A DNA stretch of 64,000 bases from Marispirochaeta sp. (GTDB lineage: Bacteria > Spirochaetota > Spirochaetia > JC444 > Marispirochaetaceae): the NCBI RefSeq assembly GCF_963668165.1, contig NZ_OY764212.1:868001-932000 (forward strand), given 5' to 3'. This document shows positions 25,740 through 35,561 of the stretch, piece after piece. The notes below the pieces were generated by a model, which saw nothing but the letters and a program-made list of their open reading frames with translations, had not been told where the DNA came from and did no database searches. The translations under genes and the position numbers were made by a program. How positions within the stretch are numbered: position 1 is the first letter of the stretch; each line of letters opens with the position of its first letter.

Positions 25740-26036
25740 ATGAGCCTAGAAGCATTACCAAAAGAGATACTCGATGATATAGAACTAGCGAAAAGCATTA
25801 TATTAGAGGCTGGTGCGAAAGAAATCTATATTTTCGGATCAATTGCTAATGGACAGTTCAGTGATGAATCAGATTTAGATATAGGAATAATAGGACTGGA
25901 GAAGAAAAGGTTTTTCCAAGTTTATGGGGAGCTTATTAGTCGTTTAAAGCGCCCAGTAGATATAATCGGGTTGGATTATAACACAGAATTCTCACACCAG
26001 GTAAAAAATGAAGGAATATTCATTCGGGTTGCATAA
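25740..26036 (+). CDS. mntA: MNT-type nucleotidyltransferase antitoxin
   Basis: 98 residues. GSIANGQFSDESDLD fits GSX10DXD exactly (Gly33-Ser34, Asp45, Asp47), the signature of MntA antitoxins, which transfer AMP to a Tyr of the partner HEPN toxin. The stop codon abuts the toxin's TTG start, so the two are coupled. The gene belongs to the cassette that follows the long attC site. Confidence 0.85.
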   Translation: MSLEALPKEILDDIELAKSIILEAGAKEIYIFGSIANGQFSDESDLDIGIIGLEKKRFFQVYGELISRLKRPVDIIGLDYNTEFSHQVKNEGIFIRVA

Positions 26037-26441
26037 TTGAAAAATATAGAATTTGAATTTACCCAGATAAAAGCAGAGTTAGAAATAATAACAATGCTGA
26101 AAGTTGTGAATGATCAGAATGGGCTTGATAAAATCCAATTGCGTGCAGCTGCAAGTAGCCTTCATTCAATCTACAATGGAATTGAGAAAATAATTTATCA
26201 AACGTTGAAGGATAAGAACATATCCCTATCACCGACTGAGAAATGGCATTCACGATTAATCGAAATCGCTTTAAAAGAAAGAATACTGCAAGAAAGAGAA
26301 TATAAAATGTTGAAAGAATATATGGGTTTTCGACATTTCTTTCGGCATAATTATGGATTTATGCTGGATGCGGAATTAATTAAACCGTTGCTCGATAATG
26401 CTGCTTCTTTGGTCAATCAATTAGAGAAGCAGTTCCTGTAA
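26037..26441 (+). CDS. hepT: HEPN-domain toxin (HepT-like RNase)
   Basis: 134 residues, TTG start directly after the MNT stop. All-helical; RHFFRHNY (Arg99, His104, Tyr106) matches RX4HXY, the catalytic and AMP-accepting motif of HepT RNases. With the upstream MNT this forms a type VII (MntA/HepT) toxin-antitoxin module, probably maintaining the cassette array. The annotation rests on motif, gene order and size; RNA target unknown. Confidence 0.83.
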   Translation: MKNIEFEFTQIKAELEIITMLKVVNDQNGLDKIQLRAAASSLHSIYNGIEKIIYQTLKDKNISLSPTEKWHSRLIEIALKERILQEREYKMLKEYMGFRHFFRHNYGFMLDAELIKPLLDNAASLVNQLEKQFL

Positions 26442-26463
26442 TCGGTTCGGTTTATAACCTCAA

Positions 26464-26496
26464 GGATTGAGTTGACCTTCACGGTCGATTCAATCC
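26464..26496. other. Hairpin after HEPN: terminator or IS91 oriIS-like end
   Basis: GGATTGAGTTGACC (26464-26477) and GGTCGATTCAATCC (26483-26496) pair with two wobble positions over a 5-base loop. No T-run. IS91-type elements end in a hairpin near oriIS, and the IS91-type transposase downstream faces this way, so this may be its 3' end; on that strand the hairpin is followed by TTGAG. From 26497 to 26768 no gene is visible. Confidence 0.4.
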
Positions 26497-26768
26497 AATG
26501 TTCAAGAAGCCCTGATCGACAGTATAACTTCTTATTAATGGGAAATGCTCGCTGGTTTCTGTTGGAAGAAAAACGAAATATGAGAAAAAGGAAGCGTCGC
26601 CACCTGTGAGTATGGAACGATTCTTAAAAATAGTAGCAGATCAAACGAGTGCAGCCAAGAGAAAAATATAGATTTTCTACTCCTTCGGATACAGCTCTGC
26701 CTGCCATGCAAGGAAATGAGAACAAGCCTTCAGGTTTTCTTCAGGGAGAATGAATCATGGATGAATTG

Positions 26769-27872
26769 TTACGTAAACCCCGATGGTGGAATCCCGGCAT
26801 GTTTCACAGGACTGATAAAAAGATAAGAGATGGCTCCGTCGCATATACAACAGCGGCGGTTCTGACTGGATGCAGGAGGCACACATTTCGTTCTCATCCG
26901 GGATGGGATGCCGGCTCGTGCCTCGAGGAGGAGAATAGCCAGGGCTACGGGAATGGAAGACGATGGATGCAGGAATCCATAGCAGCGGATCTTCATGAAT
27001 CCTGAAGGGAGCACATGCTGGAGGAATCGCCTGATAAACTCACATGCCTGAAGACGCAGCAGCTTCTCAGCCCCAGTGGCTGAATCAGTGTAGCGGAAGA
27101 GGATGTGGTTGTCCTCGATAGCGACAATCCGGCTGTCGGAAACAGCGGTACGAAAAACGTAGGAAGCGAGGTAGCGAATACTTCGTTCCCCGCTTCCGGC
27201 TGGTTGGGAGTTGACGTTCCAATCCTGGCTCCAGGCTGCGGCATCGACAGATGACAGCAGCCCGTTTCGCTTCAGGGCCGTGTACATCCGGTGTTTCACC
27301 AGTTTAGCTGCTACGCGGACGGGAAGATAGAATGCCTTCCGGCAGGGGTGCCGGCTATGATCGTCTGAAGAGAAAGCACCACCGGGAACGACATAGCGGA
27401 TGTGTGGGTGGTACTGGAGTTGCCGGCCCCAGGTATGCAGTACGCCGAAGAATCCCGGAACATCCCCCGGAAACCAGGTCTGTTCGGAAGCAGGTTTTTT
27501 CATGATACCGGACGTGGCGGCGAAAAAGGCGGCATAGGCGAATCGTTGATGCTGTCGAAATAGCGTGCGGAACGGCGCCGGAACGGTGAAGGTAATCATG
27601 AAATGCGGCACTGGTACCAAGCGCTCGAGTCGGCGCTCAAGCCAGATGTGCGCTTTCTCTCCCTGACAGGCAGGACAGTGGCGGTTGCCGCAGGAACGGA
27701 ACAGCTCAATGGTCTGGCCGCACGATTCACAGCGGCAAAGAATGGTCCCGAGGGAGGGAGTTCTGCAGTGCGTGATCGCCTGAATGACTTTCCTGTGGTG
27801 CCGGGGGATCCGCGGGCCGAACTCGTTGAGGTATGATGGCCCGTAAGCGATAAAGATATCACGCACGGTCAT
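26769..27872 (-). CDS. IS91-family transposase (Y1 rolling-circle type)
   Basis: 367 residues. Zinc-binding N terminus: ILCRCESCGQTIELFRSCGN, then RHCPACQGEKAHIWLERR. Y1 catalytic domain: metal-binding HxH-like site QLQYHPHIRYVVPGGAF and nucleophile Tyr in IRYLASYVFRTAVSDSRI. C-terminal CCICDGAISYLFISPV is the usual second zinc knuckle. Full length, apparently intact. It is preceded, overlapping by 14 bases, by the end of a tyrosine recombinase, a known companion of these elements. Confidence 0.88.
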   Translation of the reverse strand: MTVRDIFIAYGPSYLNEFGPRIPRHHRKVIQAITHCRTPSLGTILCRCESCGQTIELFRSCGNRHCPACQGEKAHIWLERRLERLVPVPHFMITFTVPAPFRTLFRQHQRFAYAAFFAATSGIMKKPASEQTWFPGDVPGFFGVLHTWGRQLQYHPHIRYVVPGGAFSSDDHSRHPCRKAFYLPVRVAAKLVKHRMYTALKRNGLLSSVDAAAWSQDWNVNSQPAGSGERSIRYLASYVFRTAVSDSRIVAIEDNHILFRYTDSATGAEKLLRLQACEFIRRFLQHVLPSGFMKIRCYGFLHPSSSIPVALAILLLEARAGIPSRMRTKCVPPASSQNRRCCICDGAISYLFISPVKHAGIPPSGFT

Positions 27873-28010
27873 GGGAGAATCCTGACATCCATGTGTTGAT
27901 GATACCGAAAGCGTCCTCCTGTCCTTTACGGGTCAGGTGGAGGTAGCGCATGGTGGTCTCCAGGCTGGAGTGCCCCATGTAGCGCTGGATTGTCCTGATG
28001 TTGCCCCTCC
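27859..28010 (-). pseudogene. Tyrosine recombinase, C-terminal remnant
   Basis: The minus strand reads IRTIQRYMGHSSLETTMRYL, then HLTRKGQEDAFGIINTW, ending TGA (27861-27859). This is the last helix pair of phage-type integrases, with the MGHSS His and the nucleophile Tyr in MRYL. Everything upstream is lost at about 28010, where a repeat (CCAATCCCTTGCCGG) takes over. It is IS91-associated and not an integron integrase: no IntI-specific insert is present. Confidence 0.72.
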
Positions 28011-28049
28011 AATCCCTTGCCGGAAAAGCTTCACAGCGGTTGCTGCTTA

Positions 28050-28246
28050 AAACACAAAAGCCTTTTCCCGTTTTCTATCGCGGGCAGTCGGTCGGTATTT
28101 TCAGAGCAGACCTGGTGGTCCAGGGTACTATCCTCATCGAGCATAAAGCGGTCTCTCAGGTTACCTCGGGCATGGAGTCGCAATCGTTCAATTACCTTAA
28201 GCTCTTCGGCGTGCAGGTCGGGTATTTGTTCGTAAGCGTCAATTAA
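28050..28246 (+). pseudogene. GxxExxY-family protein, C-terminal fragment
   Basis: PFPVFYRGQSVGIFRADLVV, then TILIEHKAVSQVTSGMESQ and FNYLKLFGVQVGYLFVSV match the second half of GxxExxY proteins (PD-(D/E)XK superfamily), including the D...ExK triad. The N-terminal part with GxxExxY is replaced by the repeat at 28005-28045. Function of the family is unproven. Confidence 0.65.
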
Positions 28247-28268
28247 ACCACACCCCTTGAAAAAAAAA

Positions 28269-28694
28269 TCAAGGATCGATGTTCCAGGGGAGCAGCGCTT
28301 TCCAATCCTCCGTTGTCCGCGCCGATGGAGCCAGTTCGAAAACCTTAATCAAATAGTCATTAGGATTCACAGAGTTCTGTTTCGCCGTTTCAATCAATGA
28401 ATACATGGCACAGGAGCTTTCAGCCCCCTTGGGACTTCCCGCAAAGAGCCAGTTCTTCCGACCGACGACAAACGGCCGTATAGCCCGCTCGGCAACATTG
28501 TTGTCCGGGGTCAGATACGGTGAATCGAGGTACCGAACAAGTTTCGGCCATTCATTCAGAGTATACCTAATCGCTTTCCCCAAAAGCAGAGACGGTGGCA
28601 CCTGCAGGCTGCGCTTCTCAAGCCACTCTTTGAACTGCTCCAGGACCGGTTCTACCAGGGCCTTCCGCTCAGCGACAAACTGCTCGGGACTCAA
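28269..28694 (-). pseudogene. IS66-family transposase, C-terminal fragment
   Basis: 141 residues: LTPDNNVAERAIRPFVVGRK, then NWLFAGSPKGAESSCAMYSL and IETAKQNSVNPNDYL are the end of the IS66 TnpC transposase (normally ~500 residues), including the catalytic Glu (NNxxERxxRP). The upstream part is cut at about 28694, where group II intron sequence begins. Confidence 0.85.
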
Positions 28695-29036
28695 TTCCTT
28701 GTGTTCCCGTGCAGTCTCAGTTCATGTATGTCAGGCTCTATGCTCCCGGTGGAACTGTAATGTCTGAGGTATTTGTAATCGACATATCAGTGCTGTCCCC
28801 ATCAGCCCGAACAAGTGAGGACTTCCACAACTTTACCGTTGATTTCGGGAGTCAATAACCCAACCTTCATGATCGCTGTCTACGCTTCGCCGGTTACCTC
28901 ACGATAGCCGACGCAAGACTCGCTTCTATCTGCCATACCAAGCTTTGATAGGTGGGATTGGCTACCCACCGGACTGCAAAAGGAGTTTCATTAACAAACT
29001 ATGTCACATTCCCTCCTTACGAGCTTCATGGCGCAC
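28695..29036 (-). mobile_element. 5' fragment of a second group II intron
   Basis: Read on the minus strand from 29036, the sequence opens GTGCGCCATGAAGC (consensus GUGYG intron start) and continues with AGGTAACCGGCGAAGCGTAG, ACAG, then CCCGAAA, a block also found in the intron at 29.3-31.3 kb. About 340 bases of domain I remain; the rest is lost where IS66 sequence starts. No protein-coding region remains. Confidence 0.6.
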
Positions 29037-29129
29037 TCGGGCTTTCCGGGGCTCCGCTATCGCTCCGGCCTCCTCCCCGACCACACACTCATTTCCGTTT
29101 TTGTGGTCGGGTGCGGGGTCCGCCTTCGG

Positions 29130-29336
29130 CGCCCCTTCAATCCCTTGCCGGCAATCTCCAACGCGGTGAGCTCTGTCTTCATGCACTTTCACCTTCCATA
29201 CCATTAGTTGCATCCACATTCTTTATCCGCGCGAATCGGTAGTATGCGAATCCGCGGAAATAAGGAAGAAAGAAACGTCAGAAATAAACGCATTCTTTTC
29301 GCCTACCCCGACGGTTCTTTCTCCAGATTTTCTTTC
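29130..29336. repeat. Module-border repeat, copy A (split by the group II intron)
   Basis: It starts at CAATCCCTTGCCGG and includes CCATACCATTAGTTGCATCC, TTTATCCGCGCGAATCGG, GCGAATCCGCGGAAATAAGG and CTACCCCGACGGTTCTTTCT. The same string recurs at 37680-37890, and its second half at 35275-35395. The repeat continues beyond the intron at 31300-31470 (ACCTTCATGCCGGTTCTTGT, then AAGGTCGGCGTAGGTCAACG). Confidence 0.85.
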
Positions 29337-31299
29337 AGCTGGTAGAGAAGTGAGATCACTCTCACTTCCCCCCGGTTCTAACCCATCGTGCCCTATTAAG
29401 GCAATAGGCTATCGATATAATCATTCACGCAAATAATAATTGTTTAGAACAGAGAAAAACAGACTTTTACCTCAGGCAACGGGTTTTTCCCTATGAATTG
29501 GTTAAATTTGCACCAGTTAAAGGACTTTCGCTGGCTTCGGCGATTCATCCATTTGAAGAATATTCTCACAGCCTTAATAACAAAGATCCTAACATGAGGT
29601 AAGTTAAAGGATATACTGTAGTATTGTATATGTCCCCTCAATTTGCTTCTCAGTATATTCCAGAGGTCTTTTAACTTAGAACGGTTTCTTGTTTCTTTGC
29701 ACCACTGATTTATATTTTGGAGTTTACTTCGTAACCGTTTCCTGGAAGTCCTTACTTGCGGGATCAACGTCTTTGTCTTCGATTTTCCCAGATAGAATGT
29801 GAAACCAAGGAAATCAAATGTTTCTCGGTTTTCTTTCTTTACCCCATTCCTTTTGTCAAATCTCACGATCCTGCTTTTCTCTGCATTCATTTCAAGCCCA
29901 TATTTTACTAACCGCCCTTTAAGGGCTTTCATTATCCTTTCTGCGTCTGTATCATATTCACAACAGATAACAATATCATCACAGTATCTGTACAGCTCAA
30001 CCTCTCCGTACACATGATTCTTGACTACATCTTCGAACCATGTATCTAACACATAGTGAGCATATACATTTGACAATACGGGACTTGCTACATTTCCCTG
30101 GGGACTCCCTTCTTCAGTTCTCCTCAGTTCTCCGTCACTCAGTACTCCTGCCTTGAGCATTCTTACCAGATAGCGGAGAAAACATTCATCCTTGATCTTA
30201 AGCCTCAAAAACTCTATCAATCTTTTGTGGTCTATTGTTCCAATAGTAGTTCTTCAGGTCGATATCCAGTACCACCGTATACCATTTCTTGTACAGATAA
30301 TCCGACAGCGTTTTCACTGCTGTATGACAGTTTCTGTTTGGCCGAAAGCCATGAGAACAGTCCCTAAATACTGGTTCATAAATCGCTTCCAGTATTTTGC
30401 TTGTCATCAGTTGCACTATCTTGTCCTCAAAACAGCTTATTCCCAGCGGTCGATATTTCCCTTTCTGTCCTTCCTTTGGTATCCGCACCTCGCGCACTGC
30501 CCTGGGCCGATATGACATTCGCTTCATCTTTTCTATCAGACCTTTTAGGTTTTCCACGATGTTCCTGCCATATTCCTCTTTTGTCATACCATCTACTCCA
30601 ACGGCTTTGTTTCCATCAAGCTCCATGAAGCATGTATACAGGTTGGCAAAGTTAAAGTGCGGCATGAGCCATTTGAAATCCTCTCCATCCTCCTTACTTC
30701 TTTGCGCTATCCTATTCAGAACTGTTTCCATTGTTTGTTCTTGGTTTTGTTTCACCATTCAATGTTTCTCCTCATAGGGCAATTCTACCGCAGACCCTTC
30801 CCTCCACGGGCGTTACTCGCTTCTTCGGTACTATGGTCTTTCTGACTTCCTGTTAATCATTTCAGCTTCCTCGCTTGTATACTTGTCAGCCAATACTTGC
30901 TATTTCATAGGTGGACTTCAGATGTGTGTTAACTCCCATAAACGAAAGGTTCTCTGGTATGCCATTTCTAAAATAGGAAGAATTATCAGGATCTCCCATG
31001 TTCACTTAATATCCTTCCAGACATGCCATGCTCTAGGACCCCGGGAATGTTGATCAGGATAACCCCTTTTCATCCTGATCAATATTGTCTTCTACTGAGA
31101 AGAAAGTATCGACCATTCCGATATTCAAATATTTCGGGGCTCAATCACTTCAGCAAATGCTTACGGCCTGCCTTTTTCTCTGTCTACGCTTAATCTATTT
31201 CGTTACCTCCATAGACTCAAGACTCGATCCAGGATGCAGGGGGTTCTGCTTTCCTGGGAAGACTTTCACCTCCGGTATATCAAGCGCCTCATGGCGCAC
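29337..31299 (-). mobile_element. Group II intron inserted in repeat copy A
   Basis: Comparison with the uninterrupted copies at 35.4 and 37.9 kb defines a 1963-base insertion. On the minus strand it begins GTGCGCC (31299) and ends CTCTACCAGCT (29337). Near the 3' end are a domain V-like hairpin with an AGC triad (AGCCTATTGCCTTAATAGGG) and a domain VI-like stem with a GTGA tetraloop and an A bulge ~7 bases from the end. Domain I-like sequence fills 30760-31299. The size suits an intron with an RT gene. The coding frame is broken. Confidence 0.8.
29444..30758 (-). pseudogene. Group II intron reverse transcriptase/maturase, frameshifted
   Basis: About 430 residues in two frames. Part 1 (30758-30198): FMELDGNKAVGVDGMTKEEY (RT0/1), VREVRIPKEGQKGKYRPLGI (RT2), FRDCSHGFRPNRNCHTAV and VVLDIDLKNYY (RT3). 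Part 2 (from about 30225): EGSPQGNVASPVLSNVYAHY (RT4), YRYCDDIVICC (catalytic YxDD as YCDD) and ETFDFLGFTFYLG. It ends KSFNWCKFNQFIG, then PLPEVKVCFSLF, a short maturase end without an endonuclease domain. The shift is near 30212 (YYWNNRP should read YYGTIDH). Confidence 0.87.
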
Positions 31300-31462
31300 C
31301 TTCTCTTACTTTTCAAGGATCACAAGCTAATCGTAAACGTTTTTACCTTCATGCCGGTTCTTGTTGAACAGCATTAAAATTATTCCTCGCACGCCGAATA
31401 GGTCGTTGGACCAGACGACATCTTGCATTCTCATTCCTTAAGGTCGGCGTAGGTCAACGCAG

Positions 31463-32092
31463 TCATTCGGTGGATGGTTTTGCCAACGGCCACAAACCTT
31501 CAAGCATTGTTTGTACTTGAAAAGAATTCTTTTTTTCGATTGTGGAAAATTCTTCCTTCGTTAGTATACCGGCCACGCTAATTTCCTCATAGAAGGATGA
31601 TAACTTCGCGCCAGATAATTTCAACATGATATAAATACTATTTACCAACTCTAACTCTTTGGCATGTTCAATATTGTCATGTAATAACTGGTACTTACTT
31701 CTCAAAATAAAATTCTGAAGTATTTTCTTCGCAACGTCTTGGGATTGCTGGATTCGCAAAAAGAGCGTTGCAAGATAAAAACTGCTATGCTCTTGAGGAC
31801 TTGTAATTAATACTGCTATTGCATCATCATATCGTCCGATGCTGTGTAGTAACTGTGCTTTGTTGTAAAATATGCTTTTTATCGCTTGCCCTGAATCTGT
31901 ATAAATAAGCTCATCAATATATTCTAATGCCTTCTCAACGATCTCTGGATCTTTGCTGTTTAATGCTTCAGAATATATTGTAACATATTTAGTTTGTTCA
32001 GTTGTTGTCAGAACATCTTTTTTGCTTTCATAGCAAGATGTTACTGCAAAAAATAAAACAATAATTAACGCTACTTGTTTGCTTTTGAACAT
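31463..32092 (-). CDS. Lipoprotein, candidate immunity for RHS module 6
   Basis: 209 residues with a lipoprotein signal (IIVLFFAVTSC, Cys about residue 20). The rest is helical and TPR-like: ALEYIDELIYTDSGQAIKSI, then YNKAQLLHSIGRYDDAIAVL. I do not recognise a family. It overlaps the end of the RHS module by 22 bases and follows it directly, the usual place for an immunity gene. Anchoring in the periplasm would fit a toxin that acts there (inference). Confidence 0.65.
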   Translation of the reverse strand: MFKSKQVALIIVLFFAVTSCYESKKDVLTTTEQTKYVTIYSEALNSKDPEIVEKALEYIDELIYTDSGQAIKSIFYNKAQLLHSIGRYDDAIAVLITSPQEHSSFYLATLFLRIQQSQDVAKKILQNFILRSKYQLLHDNIEHAKELELVNSIYIMLKLSGAKLSSFYEEISVAGILTKEEFSTIEKKNSFQVQTMLEGLWPLAKPSTE

Positions 32093-35000
32093 GTATCAAA
32101 CTCCAATTCAACTGTCACATTTTGAGTTCCCGGCAACCAAGCACCATTTGCTGAAGATATTATATAACTGGTAGACGTTGTCACCGTTAAATCAAGATCC
32201 TCATAATTATCTGGTAGATCTAATTCTATTTCACCAAGTGATGCACTTCCTTGTGCTGTTAATGTCGCTTCTGCATTCTCATATGACAAAGTCCCAGTGT
32301 CTAATGTTGCCTCCCCAAGGTTAAGACTGGCCTGTGTGACGGAAGTTGTTTCATAAGCTTCATATACCTGCGTTGTTGTGGTTGCACTTACTGTAGCTGT
32401 TTTCGTCGCCGTATTGACAATAACATCTGTATCTACTGTTACACTGAATGAGCTCACAATCAGTGGGTCATTACTAATTGGAATTATCGTAGTAAAAGTT
32501 GAAGAACCTGTAAAAAATGCTTCTTCCAACCCCAGCGGATCAACCCAGTTCACCGGATCATTCCCCACATAGGCATACCAGTTTGTTCCCGAGCGTATTG
32601 GGTCTATGGTGGTCCACCTGTTGATGGCAGGCTTATAGTCCCTGAACCCGTAATCATACAGCCCTACCTTCGGATCAAACCGCTTACCATTATAGCCGTA
32701 ATGTGTCGGGAAGATGTCGGAATAAGGATGGCCATTTTTCTTGTGGAACTCCTTACCCCACACATCAAAGCTGTACTCTTCCCGCTGGTTCCCCCGCTCG
32801 TCTGTCACGCCGACAACCGAACCGAGTACATCCTGCAGATAGTAGTCCTTGTCTTTACAGCGCAGGCGTCCCCAGCTGCTTTCGGCAAACTCCGTTCTCG
32901 ACAGGTGCCGTCCGTTGGCTGTTATGTACTCCGCTATGGGCTTGAATCTGTTCGAGAAGGATGGGAAGAAGTGTCTGCTTCGTCGGTTCACTTCATACTC
33001 AGTATCCCGGTATTCCGCCAATATGTCAAAGCTCAAAGCCTCGTAGAGGTAGGTCTCCGTACTCTCCCTGTTCCATTCCAGTTGTTTATGGAAACCATAG
33101 CTTTTGCTCAGGTAGGATGCCCGGGAGCTTCGCCGTCCCAGGGCGTCGTAGGTGTAGCGGACTCCGCTGTCGGCTTCCAGTTGTCCGGGCAGGAAGCCAT
33201 CGAAGTGTGTTTCGATTTGAGCTATGCGGTTTTCCGGCGTATAAGTATAGTCAGCGCTTAGGGGGCCGTCTTCTTCGCCAAGGTACTCTTTTATCAGGTT
33301 GCCGTTGGCGTCGTGCAGGTAGTTTCTGTTTCCTGTTTGCGTTAGCCGGTGGGCTTCATCGTAGCTGTAGTCCACCCTCCCCCAGCCGTTGGCGCTTGTA
33401 GAAAGATTGTTTCGTGTATCGTAGCCGAAAGTCTCGGTCCATTGATACTGATGGTCGTTGAAACGGCGGTTGTAGGGGTTGATCTCCCGATAGGCGTCCT
33501 GGAGTTGGTTCTTTGTCTCAGGATCAAGGTTCAGTCTGGTCGCGAAGGGCGTCGCTCCCTCAACCGGGGTCACATGCCAGCGGGGATGTTCATGCGACGA
33601 TAATCCCCGGTACTTTTTGTAGACCCCCATCCTGGGGACGGAACGTTCCTTAAGCCGTTCTTTAAGCTCGTGGTCATTGTCTATCTGCGGCAGCGCAAAG
33701 CTCATTCCTTCGTCACCATCCCCATGCCGCTTGTTTCCTCTGGACGTACTCGTTTTCTCCTCAGGATAGAGGCCGAAGTTCAGCCGCTGTTCAAAGTCGG
33801 TCTCGGGCTTCCCGCTTTCAAAGGGGTAGCGAACTTCGGCTATGCGTCCCGCTGCATCGTAGGCAAAGCTCATGACCTCGCCCTTTTCGTCTATCCGGAA
33901 TGTCTGCTCTCCCGCTTCGTTGCAGAGGTAAGCAAAGGAGGAGAGGACCGTGTTGTGTCCCCGCTTCTTTTCGAAGGACTTTATGGCGCTTATCCTTCCT
34001 GCAGGGTCGTAGACTGTTTCTGTTGCCACGTCGTTCGGGGTCTTTCTATACGTTTCTCGTACAAGGGCATCGTAGCGGTAGCCGGTGGTTTTACCGTCCG
34101 GGTCGGTAACCGAGAGCAGCTCGTTCGCTTTTCCGTAGGTGTAGGTTGTTATGCGATTGGCCTTTTTCCGTTCGGTGCGGATGCGGTTCCCGGCCGGGTC
34201 GTAGGCGTAGCGGGTTGTTTCGTTCAGCAGGCCGTCGGTTGCTTCTGTCAGACGATTTACCGGGTCATAGGCGAAGCTCAAGGCTTTTTCGCCATTTTCC
34301 GCGCCTACAAGGTTGCCTGCCGGGTCATATTCAAAACGTCTGGTCTCTTCGTTTGCAAAACGGGTTTCGATTCTCCGGTTCAGTTTGTCATAGACAATAT
34401 TCTGACTGATCGCCGTTAAAATCTTTCTTGCTCAGGATGTTCCCTTCCGCGTCGTAGGTGTAACTCTGTGTGTTTCCGAGCCGGTCTATCTCCTGTATAA
34501 TGCGGTTCAGTTTGTCGTATTCGTAGCTGTGGGCTTTCGCTTCGCCGTCGATTTCCGCCCTCAGGTTGCCGTTCTCATCGTAGGTGTAGCTGTAGTTTTC
34601 TCTCAGGGCATTGGTGCTGCTTTTCAGTCGATTGAGTTGATCGTAGATATAGCTGGTTTTCCGCTCCATTTCGTCAAGGTACGAAATGAGGTTGCCGGCA
34701 GGGTCGTACGTATACTGTTTCGTTCCACCTAAGGGGTCAGTTACTTTTACCAGGCGGCCTGCAGGGTCATGGTCGAAAGTACGGGTGTTGCCCAGGGGGT
34801 CGGTTATGGCGGCTACAAGGCCGAGGTAATTGTAACTGCGCCTGGTTTCGTGGCCGTAGGGGTCGCGGGTTATAATCAGACGGTTTAAGGGGTCATAGTC
34901 GAAGGCTGTAGTGTTGCCGTTCCGGTCTTTCCGGGTACGGGGCTGGGATGTCTCATTGTAGGTGGTTTCGATTGTGTTGCCTGCAGGGTCGGTGGCGGTT

Positions 35001-35227
35001 ACGATTGTGCCGAGGGAGTTGTAGGCAAACAGGAAGGTTCCGCCGTTCCGGTCGGTCCGCTTGCTCACCAGGCCTCTTGGCTCATACTCATAACTGATTG
35101 TTTTGTTTAAGGGATCGGTCTGTTTGATAAGCCGGTTCAGGGCATCATATTCGAAAGCCGTAGTGTTGCCGTTCTTGTCGATTACCGCGGTGCGATTGCC
35201 GGTAAGATCGATACCGCGGATTCGCAC
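32071..35227 (-). pseudogene. RHS/YD-repeat module 6 (orphan core plus tip), frameshifted
   Basis: About 1050 residues nearly identical to the corresponding part of the large RHS protein: many YD repeats such as NRTAVIDKNGNTTAFEYDAL, then the RHS core end NWYAYVGNDPVNWVDPLGL. There is no signal peptide. One extra base near 34392 (GACAATAT here, GAAATAT in the intact copy) breaks the frame. The tip (~155 residues after DPLGL) is Thr/Ser/Val-rich and beta-like and is unrecognised. The 5' end joins the border repeat. As it stands it is a silent donor of an alternative tip, with its immunity gene behind it. Confidence 0.85.
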
Positions 35228-35269
35228 GGATTTTTTTTCGGATTTGCGCGGTTCTGTCTGGCGGCATCC

Positions 35270-35500
35270 CTATTCTTTATCCGCGCGAATCGCGTTGTAT
35301 GCGAATCCGCGGAAATAAGGAAGAAAGAAACGTCAGAAATAAACGCATTCTTTTCGCCTACCCCGACGGTTCTTTCTCCAGATTTTCTTTCCTTCTCTTA
35401 CCTGTCAATGATCACAAGTTTTAATAACTTTTTTACCTTCATGCCGGTTCTTGTTGAACAGCATTAAAATTATTCCTCGCACGCCGAATAAAGTCGTTGT
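35270..35500. repeat. Module-border repeat, copy B
   Basis: Shares TTTATCCGCGCGAATCG, GCGAATCCGCGGAAATAAGG, CTACCCCGACGGTTCTTTCT and TTCATGCCGGTTCTTGTTGA with copies A and C. It lies between module 6 and the immunity gene of module 5. No gene is visible in it. Confidence 0.85.
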
Positions 35501-35561
35501 AAAAATGACTATTCCGTGTCTATTACTAAAATAGTCAGTAAGAATATTTTCATCGTTTCGG

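Noticed and set aside
27859..28010. Tyrosine recombinase remnant as the missing integron integrase
   Set aside because: Only the last ~45 residues remain, in the arrangement typical of IS91-linked recombinases, and no integron-specific insert can be seen.
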